Positions 57,192-64,000 of a stretch of DNA of 64,000 bases are shown piece by piece (position 1 is the stretch's first letter; every line of letters begins with the position of its first letter). Position numbers and translations under genes: made by a program. The stretch is from Hymenobacter norwichensis DSM 15439 (GTDB lineage Bacteria; Bacteroidota; Bacteroidia; Cytophagales; Hymenobacteraceae), in assembly GCF_000420705.1 (NCBI RefSeq), contig NZ_ATVL01000009.1, positions 558,001-622,000 of the forward strand, written 5' to 3'. The notes below the pieces were generated by a model, which made no database searches, was not told where the DNA came from, and saw only the letters and a program-made list of their open reading frames with translations.

Positions 57192-60083
57192 TTACAGCAC
57201 CACGTTTACCATGCGGCCGGGCACCACGATGATTTTCTTGGCGGTCTTGCCGTCGCCGAACTTAGCCAGGAAATCGGAGCCAAGGACAGCGGCTTCGATG
57301 TCGGCGGCGGTGGCGGTGGCGGCAAAGGACATTTGCTCCCGCACCTTGCCGTTGATGGCTACCGGGTAGTTCACGGTGTCTTCCACCAGGAATTCTTCCT
57401 TGAACTCCGGGTACGTGGCTGAGCTGATGCTACCGGCTTCGTGGCCGAGTAACTGCCACAGTTCTTCCGCCAAGTGCGGCGCGTAGGGCGACAGAATAAC
57501 CACCAGCGGCTCCAGAATGGCGCGTTTGTGGCAATCGAGGGCCGTTAGCTCGTTCACCGTAATCATCAGGGCACTCACGGTAGTGTTGAAGCTGAACCGC
57601 TCGATGTCTTCCTCTACCTTCCGGATGGCCTTGTGCAACGCCTTCAGTTCCGCGGGTTTCGGCGCTTCGTCGGTTACGGCAAAGGCGCCATCGGTAGGGT
57701 GGTAGAGGCGCCAGAACTTCTTGAGGAAGCCGCCCACGCCGCTCATGCCGTTGGTATTCCACGGCTTGAACTGCTCCAGCGGCCCGAGGAACATCTCGTA
57801 GACACGTAGCGCATCAGCGCCGTATTTACCGATTAAATCATCAGGGTTTACGACGTTGTATTTCGACTTCGACATCTTCTCGATTTCAAAGTCGCAGTGG
57901 TATTTCCCATCATCAGCCAATAGAAACACGCATTCATCTAGTTCAGGGAATAGCTTTTTGAATTCTTTGGTACTTACATACTTAGCTGTGTCTAATATGT
58001 CATTGTCAACTAGACTTACATCGACGTAACGTTTATAGAATAGGCCTTTGAAAGCCATTTGAGCTATATTGTCGTCATAGTATTGTTGACCATGTTGCTC
58101 AATAATTGCTTCTTCAAAAGCCTTGGTATGACCTCCAGAGCTAGGCCACTGGTTAGTAACGAATAGATTAGAGTCACCATACTTGTACACGAAGTTCGAG
58201 CGGCCCAGGATCATGCCTTGGTTGATGAGCTTCTGGAATGGCTCGGGGGCCGATACAAGGCCCAAATCCTTGAGGAAGAGGTGCCAGAAGCGGGAGTAGA
58301 GCAGGTGGCCGGTGGCGTGCTCGGCGCCGCCGAGGTAGAGGTCCACGTTCTTCCAGTACTTCTCTGCCTCTTCGCCCACGAAACGCTCGGCGTTGTGCGG
58401 GTCCATGTAGCGGAGGTAGTACCAGCTGGAACCGGCCCAGCCGGGCATGGTGCTCAACTCGTAGTCGTACTGGCCTTTGTACTTCCAATCCTTGGCGCGG
58501 CCGAGCGGCGGCTCGCCGGTTTCGGTGGGCTTGTACTCATCGATTTCGGGCAGTACCAGCGGCAAGTCGGCTTCGGCTACGCCATAGGCTACGCCGTCCT
58601 TGTAGTAAATCGGGATGGGCTCACCCCAATAGCGCTGGCGGCCGAAAATGGCGTCGCGGATGCGGAAGTTGGTTTTGCCTTTGCCGAGGCCCTTTTCTTC
58701 GAGGAAGGCAATGAGCGTGGTGGTGGCTTCTTTGTAGCCGAGGCCATCAATGATGCCGGAGTTGATGTAGCGGCCTTCCTTAGTGGGGTCGGCTTGCTCG
58801 TCGAGGCCTTGCTGGGCGTCGGTTACCTGCACGATAGGCAGGTCGAAGTGCTTGGCAAACAGGTAGTCACGCTGGTCGCCGGACGGCACGGCCATGACGG
58901 CGCCGGTGCCGTAGCCGGCCAGCACGTAGTCTGCAATCCAGATGGGCACTGGTTCACCGGATACCGGATTAACGGCATAGGCACCGGTGAAAGCCCCCGA
59001 AACGGCCTTCACGTCGGCCATCCGGTCGCGCTCCGAGCGGCGCTTGGTGGCGTCGATGTAGTTGGTAATGGTTTGCTGCTGCTCCGGTGTGGTCAGCTCC
59101 TTTACCAGCTCGTGCTCGGGGGCCAGCACCAGGAACGTGGCGCCGTAGATGGTATCCACGCGGGTGGTGTACACCTTGATTTGGGCGCTGGCGTGGTTTT
59201 GCACCGGAAACGTCACTTCGGCGCCAATGCTGCGACCAATCCAGTTGCGCTGCATTTCCTTCACGGCATCGGGCCAATCCAGCGTGTCGAGGCCCTGGAG
59301 CAGGCGGTCGGCGTAGGCAGTGATGCGCAGGTTCCACTGGGGCATCAGGCGGCGCTCCACGGGGAAGCCGCCGCGCTCCGAGAGGCCATCCTTCACTTCA
59401 TCGTTGGAAAGCACGGTGCCGAGGCCGGCGCACCAGTTCACAAAGGTGTCCTGCTGGTAGGCGAGGCGGTAGGGGTGCACCGCCGTGAGGCGCTGCTTCT
59501 CGGTGAAGCTCTGCCACTGGCCGGCCGTGAAGCTGTGGCGCTCCTCGTCGTCGCCGGCCGCCCGGATGCCTTCGCTGCCGTTGGCCTCGAACTTTTCCAG
59601 CAACGTTTTCAGCGGCTCGGCGCGGTTGGTATCGAGGTTGTACCAGCTATTGAACAGCTTCAGGAAAATCCACTGCGTCCACTTATAGTAAGCAGGGTCG
59701 GAGGTGCGGATTTCACGGCTCCAATCGTAGCTGAACCCGAGCGAGCTAAGCTGCCGGATGTAGGTGTCGATGTTCTTTTCGGTGGTAACCGCAGGGTGCT
59801 GGCCGGTTTGGATGGCGTACTGCTCGGCGGGCAATCCAAACGAGTCGAAGCCCATGGGGTGCAGCACGTTGTAGCCGCGCAGGCGCTTGTAGCGCGACAC
59901 GATGTCGGAGGCAATATAGCCGAGCGGGTGCCCGACGTGCAGGCCCGCACCGCTGGGGTACGGAAACATGTCCAGCGCGTAGAATTTCGGCTTGTCGGAA
60001 CTGTTATCGGCCTTAAACGTATGGTGCGCTTGCCAGTGGGCCTGCCACTTCTTCTCGATTTCCTGGGGACTGTAACCGGGCAT
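57192..60083 (-). CDS. leuS: Leucyl-tRNA synthetase
   Basis: Class I synthetase of 963 residues. HIGH-type motif PYPSGAGLHVGHPLG lies at residues 41-55. The CP1 editing domain spans about 240-440, with TRVDTIYGATFLVLAPEHEL, and the KMSKS motif (EKMSKSKYN) is near residue 736. The C-terminal anticodon-binding and tail domain follows. ATG at 60081-60083 is the family start; the frame is open to 60185. Bases 57961-58140 contain only 66 G or C (37 percent), against 38 of 60 in a nearby line, so a patch just before KMSKS differs in base and codon use (see findings). The protein reads without interruption. Confidence 0.97.
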   Translation of the reverse strand: MPGYSPQEIEKKWQAHWQAHHTFKADNSSDKPKFYALDMFPYPSGAGLHVGHPLGYIASDIVSRYKRLRGYNVLHPMGFDSFGLPAEQYAIQTGQHPAVTTEKNIDTYIRQLSSLGFSYDWSREIRTSDPAYYKWTQWIFLKLFNSWYNLDTNRAEPLKTLLEKFEANGSEGIRAAGDDEERHSFTAGQWQSFTEKQRLTAVHPYRLAYQQDTFVNWCAGLGTVLSNDEVKDGLSERGGFPVERRLMPQWNLRITAYADRLLQGLDTLDWPDAVKEMQRNWIGRSIGAEVTFPVQNHASAQIKVYTTRVDTIYGATFLVLAPEHELVKELTTPEQQQTITNYIDATKRRSERDRMADVKAVSGAFTGAYAVNPVSGEPVPIWIADYVLAGYGTGAVMAVPSGDQRDYLFAKHFDLPIVQVTDAQQGLDEQADPTKEGRYINSGIIDGLGYKEATTTLIAFLEEKGLGKGKTNFRIRDAIFGRQRYWGEPIPIYYKDGVAYGVAEADLPLVLPEIDEYKPTETGEPPLGRAKDWKYKGQYDYELSTMPGWAGSSWYYLRYMDPHNAERFVGEEAEKYWKNVDLYLGGAEHATGHLLYSRFWHLFLKDLGLVSAPEPFQKLINQGMILGRSNFVYKYGDSNLFVTNQWPSSGGHTKAFEEAIIEQHGQQYYDDNIAQMAFKGLFYKRYVDVSLVDNDILDTAKYVSTKEFKKLFPELDECVFLLADDGKYHCDFEIEKMSKSKYNVVNPDDLIGKYGADALRVYEMFLGPLEQFKPWNTNGMSGVGGFLKKFWRLYHPTDGAFAVTDEAPKPAELKALHKAIRKVEEDIERFSFNTTVSALMITVNELTALDCHKRAILEPLVVILSPYAPHLAEELWQLLGHEAGSISSATYPEFKEEFLVEDTVNYPVAINGKVREQMSFAATATAADIEAAVLGSDFLAKFGDGKTAKKIIVVPGRMVNVVL

Positions 60084-60089
60084 GAGGGT

Positions 60090-60190
60090 GTTGATTGTTG
60101 ATTGATGCGGGCTGATTGTCAGGTGTTGCCGGGTGCTACGGCTCTTAAAAACCCAAGGCAGTAAGCAACCCGCACCAAGCAACAATCAAC
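60090..60190 (-). repeat. Imperfect inverted repeat in the leuS leader
   Basis: The 22 bases at 60090-60111 match the reverse complement of 60169-60190 at 20 positions. On the minus strand this folds the leader directly before the leuS ATG into a long stem around a 57-base loop. It might influence leuS expression. No T-box features were recognised. Confidence 0.5.
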
Positions 60191-60350
60191 CAGCGGCCAA
60201 ATTACAGCGAATTGCCGGGAAGGGCTAATTCCAAACCCCGAAGCCTGCTGTCCGGTTGTATTCTTTACCTTGATATTGTATTTACGCTGGTATCTTTCCT
60301 GCCCGTACGTCGTCTGCCGAGCTTGTTAGCTGGCTTTCTGTGTTCCTACT

Positions 60351-63300
60351 ATGCCCGATTCTAGTACCCCGCTGCTCTCCGAATTATCTGCTCCCAACGA
60401 CCTGCTAGTTGCCCTGATGGAAGTGTCGCTGACGGGGATTATCCTGTTTCAGCCGGTTTACGCGCCTGACGATCATGCTATTATCGACCTGGCTTACGTG
60501 CGCCTCAACCCCGCGGCTCAGCGGATGCTGCAACTACCCGAGCAACCCGAGCCCACGTTTCTGGCCTTGTACCCGAGTGCGCGGGATACCGGGATTTTCG
60601 ACTTCTACCGGACTAGCTTCGAAACGGGTAAAGCAGGCAAGTACAACGTAAATTATCAGGCCGATAAGCTCGACAACTACTTTCATTTATCGGCCCAGCG
60701 TAGCGGCTCTCTGCTGGTTGTCAGCTTCACCGATACCGCCGACCAAGACCGTTCGGCGGTGGAGCAGGCCCTGCGTGAAAGCCAGGCCCGCGAGCAGGCC
60801 GCCCGCGCCGATGCCGAGCTTCAGCGCCAGAAACTGCACAACATCTTCATGCAGGCCCCGGCCATGATCTGCATTTTCGAGGGCCCAGAGCACATTTTTC
60901 GGTTGGTGAATCCACCGTATCAGCAGCTGGTGGGCGAGCGGCCGCTAGTGGGCATGCCCATTGCCGAAGCCATGCCGGAGCTAATGGGACAACCTGTTTT
61001 CGGGCTGTTGGATGAGGTATATCGGACTGGCGAAACGTTTCAGGCCCACGAAATGCTGGTGCGACTTGACCACGACAACTCCGGCGGCTTAGGCGAAAAC
61101 TATTACAACTTTATCTATCAGGCTACCCGCAGTCTGGCGGGCGAAATTGATGGGATTCTGGTATTCGCCTACGAGGTAACGGCGCAGGTGCAGGCCCGCC
61201 ACAATGTGGAGCATAATGAGGCCCAACTCCAGCGCCTCAACCAGCAGCTCGAAGCGGCCAACGAGGCCTTCATGACGGCCGCCCACGTAGCGGAAGCCGC
61301 GCAAGTGGAGGCCGAGACCCAACGCCAGCGCCTCTACACCGTGCTGGAACAGCTCCCGGCCAGCGTATCCACGTACCACGGCCCCAACCACATTTATCAG
61401 CTCGTTAATCCTTATTACCAGCAGATATTTCCGGGGCGCAGCTTTGAAGGGCGCTCTATCCGCGACGTGCTGCCCGAATTGGAAGGGCAGAACTACTTTG
61501 AGGTGTTTGATGAAGTGTACCGAACGGGGGAGCCGTACTACAGCTACGAATCGGAAATCTGGGTGGACTCTACGGATACCGGCAAGCTGGAGCAGCGCTA
61601 CTACAATGTATTTCTGCAAGCCATTCACGACTCGGAAAACAACGTAAGCGGCATCATCAACTTCGCCTACGACGTGACCGAGCAGGTACGGGCCCGCCGG
61701 CAGGTGCAGGTGCTCAACGAAGAGCTAGCCGCTGCCAACGAGGAACTGCAAGCGGCCAACGAAGAAATCAGGGCTAGTATCACCGAATTGCAAATCAGTG
61801 AGCAGGCCCTGCTGGAACTCAATAATACGCTGGAAAACCGGGTGCTTACCCGAACCAAGCAGGTGCAAGTTGCTCAGCAGGGTGCCGAGCGGCAACGGGC
61901 CCGCCTGGAGCGGTTGTTCATGCAGGCCCCGGCCGCCATCTGCATTCTAGACGGTCCGGAGCTGGTGTACGAGTTAGTAAATCCGCGCTACCAACAGCTG
62001 TTTCCGGGCCGGGAACTGCAAGGTAAACCCCTGTTGGAGGCGTTGCCGGAGCTAGCCGGGCTGCCAGTGTGGCAAACCCTGCGCCAAGTGTACGAAACCG
62101 GCGTCACGCACGAGGAAAAGGACATGCTGGTGTCCGTGGCGCGCTATGCCGGGGGCGAATTGGAACCCTTCTATTTCAACTACATCCAGCAGGCCCGCTA
62201 CAACGAGCACGGCCAGATTGATGGCGTGCTGGTGTTTGCCTTTGAAACCACAGCGCAGGTGCATACCCGGCAGCGGGCCGAAACCTTGCAGGCACAGGTG
62301 CTGGCAGCTGCCCAGCGCGAGGCCCAGGAGCGTGAGTCGTTCTATCAGGTGTTCGAGCAAACCCCAGCCAGTATGGTACTGCTGCGTGGCCCCCACCACC
62401 GGGTCGAGTACTACAACAAGGCCTACCAGCAGCTATTTCCGGGCCGCCAAATGCAGGGCCGCACCATTGCCGAAATCCAGCCCGACGCCGCTGCACAAGG
62501 CTTTGTAGCCCTGCTCAACAACGTATACGATACTGGTGAAACCTTCTTTGGGGATGAGCTGCCGCTGCTTATTGAGCAGCCCGACGGTCAGCCGCCTAAA
62601 AAAACCTACTTCAACTTCACTTACCAGCCCTACCGAGAAAGTGGCCAGATTGTAGGCATTTCCGTGTTTGCCTATGACGTAACCGGGCAGGTGCTAGCCC
62701 GCCAGCAGCGCGAGCGGAACGAGCGGCAGCTTCAGCTTATCACCGATTCCCTGCCTGTGCTTATCAGCTACCTCGACCGGGAAGAGAAGTACCGCTTCGC
62801 CAACCAGAGCTACGAAAACTGGTTTATGAAGAAACCTACGGAGCTGCTAGGCCTGCCCATCCGGCAGGTGGTGGGTGAGCAGGCCTACGCCAACATCAAA
62901 AAGCACATCCGACGGGCTCTGGCCGGTGAGCGGCTGGATTTTGAGGCCCGCATGCCTTACCGCGCCGATTTTGTGCGCTACACCCACACCAGCTACGTGC
63001 CCGACGTGCAACACGACGAGGTGGTGGGCTTCTACGCTATGGTGATGGACATTACCGACCAGGTGGAAAGCCGCCACCAGGTGGAGGCCCTCAATGAAGA
63101 GCTGGCCGCCATCAACGAGGAATTGCAGGCCACCAACGAAGAGCTGTCGGATACCAACCAGCAGTTAAGCCGCACCAACGTCGACCTCGACAACTTCATC
63201 TACACGGCTTCCCACGACTTGCGCGCGCCCATTGCCAATATTGAGGGCCTGTTGCAGGCTCTTAATTACCAACTGCCGCCCAGCGCGGCCAGTGAGGGCC

Positions 63301-63854
63301 AGGTGCTCCCGATTCTGGGGATGATGCAGGGTGCGGTGGAGCGGTTCCAGAAAACTATCAACCACCTCACCGACGTCACGAAGCTGCAAAAAGAGCAGGT
63401 GCAGCCCACCCAGACCGTTGATTTGACCACGGTGCTGGAAGAAGTGCGACTGGACTTGGCCCCGCTGATGGCGGCCACCCAGGCTGAGCTGCGGGTGGAG
63501 GTGGGGGAGTGCCCCACCATTTCGTTTTCGCAGAAAAATCTGCGCAGTGTGCTCTACAACCTGCTCAGCAACGCTTTCAAATACTGCCACCCCGACCGGA
63601 CGCCGCAGGTGCTCGTGCGCTGCCGCCAGGCCAAGGGCTACGCCGTGCTGGAGGTGGAGGATAACGGCCTGGGGCTCGACCAAGGGCAGCAGGCGCGCCT
63701 GTTCGGCATGTTCCAGCGGTTCCATGATCATGTGGAAGGTACCGGAATAGGACTATACATGGTTAAGCGGATGGTTGAAAACGTAGGTGGGCGGATTCAA
63801 GTGCAAAGCCAGTTGGGAGAGGGTACCACGTTTGTCGTCTTTTTCCCGCGCTAG
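60351..63854 (+). CDS. Soluble multi-PAS sensor histidine kinase
   Basis: The 1167-residue protein has no membrane segment. An N-terminal PAS-like domain (about 15-130) is followed by four closely similar PAS units (about 160-285, 325-445, 520-640, 660-785), each with a YQQxFPGR-like turn and an R-VYxTG motif, and a sixth PAS (about 795-915, SLPVLISYLDREEKYRFANQ). Coiled coils rich in Glu/Gln/Asn link them. Phospho-acceptor His is about residue 955 in YTASHDLRAP; ATP binding uses NLLSNAFKY near 1070, VEDNGLGLD and GTGIGLYMVKR. A response regulator begins 80 bases downstream. The signal is unknown; the PAS array suggests redox or small ligands. Confidence 0.95.
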   Translation: MPDSSTPLLSELSAPNDLLVALMEVSLTGIILFQPVYAPDDHAIIDLAYVRLNPAAQRMLQLPEQPEPTFLALYPSARDTGIFDFYRTSFETGKAGKYNVNYQADKLDNYFHLSAQRSGSLLVVSFTDTADQDRSAVEQALRESQAREQAARADAELQRQKLHNIFMQAPAMICIFEGPEHIFRLVNPPYQQLVGERPLVGMPIAEAMPELMGQPVFGLLDEVYRTGETFQAHEMLVRLDHDNSGGLGENYYNFIYQATRSLAGEIDGILVFAYEVTAQVQARHNVEHNEAQLQRLNQQLEAANEAFMTAAHVAEAAQVEAETQRQRLYTVLEQLPASVSTYHGPNHIYQLVNPYYQQIFPGRSFEGRSIRDVLPELEGQNYFEVFDEVYRTGEPYYSYESEIWVDSTDTGKLEQRYYNVFLQAIHDSENNVSGIINFAYDVTEQVRARRQVQVLNEELAAANEELQAANEEIRASITELQISEQALLELNNTLENRVLTRTKQVQVAQQGAERQRARLERLFMQAPAAICILDGPELVYELVNPRYQQLFPGRELQGKPLLEALPELAGLPVWQTLRQVYETGVTHEEKDMLVSVARYAGGELEPFYFNYIQQARYNEHGQIDGVLVFAFETTAQVHTRQRAETLQAQVLAAAQREAQERESFYQVFEQTPASMVLLRGPHHRVEYYNKAYQQLFPGRQMQGRTIAEIQPDAAAQGFVALLNNVYDTGETFFGDELPLLIEQPDGQPPKKTYFNFTYQPYRESGQIVGISVFAYDVTGQVLARQQRERNERQLQLITDSLPVLISYLDREEKYRFANQSYENWFMKKPTELLGLPIRQVVGEQAYANIKKHIRRALAGERLDFEARMPYRADFVRYTHTSYVPDVQHDEVVGFYAMVMDITDQVESRHQVEALNEELAAINEELQATNEELSDTNQQLSRTNVDLDNFIYTASHDLRAPIANIEGLLQALNYQLPPSAASEGQVLPILGMMQGAVERFQKTINHLTDVTKLQKEQVQPTQTVDLTTVLEEVRLDLAPLMAATQAELRVEVGECPTISFSQKNLRSVLYNLLSNAFKYCHPDRTPQVLVRCRQAKGYAVLEVEDNGLGLDQGQQARLFGMFQRFHDHVEGTGIGLYMVKRMVENVGGRIQVQSQLGEGTTFVVFFPR

Positions 63855-63935
63855 GCCGTATAGCTTGGCAGTGGGTTGGGAGCAGAGGCAGTTGCCACTA
63901 AGCAGGCAAACCAGTCGGAGTTAGTTCTATACCAT

Positions 63936-64000
63936 ATGCAGAAGCTTTCCAGTATCTTATTGGTAGATGACGATTCAACTACTAATTTTCTTAATGAGCT
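63936..64000 (+). CDS. Response regulator, N-terminal fragment cut by the window edge
   Basis: ATG at 63936-63938 opens LSSILLVDDDSTTNFLNE, the start of a receiver domain. The Asp-Asp pair after the first strand is diagnostic. Only 21 codons are visible. It follows the PAS histidine kinase on the same strand and is its likely partner. Confidence 0.85.
   Translation, partial: MQKLSSILLVDDDSTTNFLNE

Noticed and set aside
58218..60101. Open frame of 627 codons on the plus strand, antisense to leuS
   Set aside because: It mirrors the codon structure of leuS, has no recognisable domain and begins inside a convincing gene; typical high-GC shadow frame.
60084..60190. T-box riboswitch before leuS
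   Set aside because: No recognisable T-box sequence or terminator/antiterminator pair; only an inverted repeat.

Overview
The window looks like a chromosomal segment of a Bacteroidota bacterium, most likely Hymenobacter or a close relative (Cytophagales). The signs are a GC-rich genome, Bacteroidota-type -7 boxes (TAnnTTTG), a type IX secretion C-terminal sorting domain, glutamine synthetase III, the long form of IspG, a SMUG2-type glycosylase, Porin_10 and PorT-like barrels, and STAS/SEC14-like small proteins. Genus-level placement is inference from protein style only; there is no rRNA in the window. I saw no tRNA, rRNA or CRISPR array.

Layout. 1-8.5 kb: end of a transporter, then a minus-strand block reading miaB, two tiny ORFs, a sigma-54 activator without a sensory domain, lptE, a TPR-like protein, secG, groES and groEL. 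8.6-14.1 kb: minus-strand pabB, a TPR protein, a zinc-ribbon coiled-coil protein, a Nif3-like protein and a SMUG2 glycosylase. 14.2-18 kb: plus-strand lpxK, a putative porin and miaE. 18-29.6 kb: a GH2 enzyme, a DUF4261-like protein, an exported protein of the so-called asparagine synthetase B type, a MacB-like permease, a DNA-binding protein with an Ala/Pro linker, mtaB, a GH43-like enzyme and an LTA-synthase-like sulfatase. 30-32 kb: glnN.

About 32.24-41.44 kb is best read as a decaying integrative element. A tyrosine integrase lies beside the glnN terminator, and an imperfect direct repeat of about 75-80 bp (core GGGGCGGCTTTTTTTGTGC) brackets the region. Inside are a frameshifted integrase, a frameshifted T9SS mini-protein, a lipoprotein, a tandem family of small paralogous helical proteins, a chimera of a helix-turn-helix and a phage tape-measure tail, a beta-barrel protein, a frameshifted serine recombinase, a STAS/SEC14-like protein and a very basic secreted protein.

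41.5-64 kb returns to chromosomal genes: two more STAS/SEC14-like genes, a lactonase, a quinone oxidoreductase, NAD(P)-binding proteins, two thioredoxin-fold proteins, ispG, a very small kinase-like protein, a HAD phosphatase, an acyl-CoA synthetase, leuS (with an AT-rich internal patch), a six-PAS histidine kinase, and the first codons of a response regulator at the window edge.

Functional themes: envelope biogenesis (lptE, secG, lpxK, porins), chaperones, modification of tRNA position 37 (miaB, miaE, mtaB), isoprenoid, folate and nitrogen metabolism, and signalling. Two sequence-level themes recur. Several genes have a -7 box ending exactly 4 nt before the start codon, suggesting leaderless mRNAs. 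Unusually long, often perfect inverted repeats sit at gene ends.
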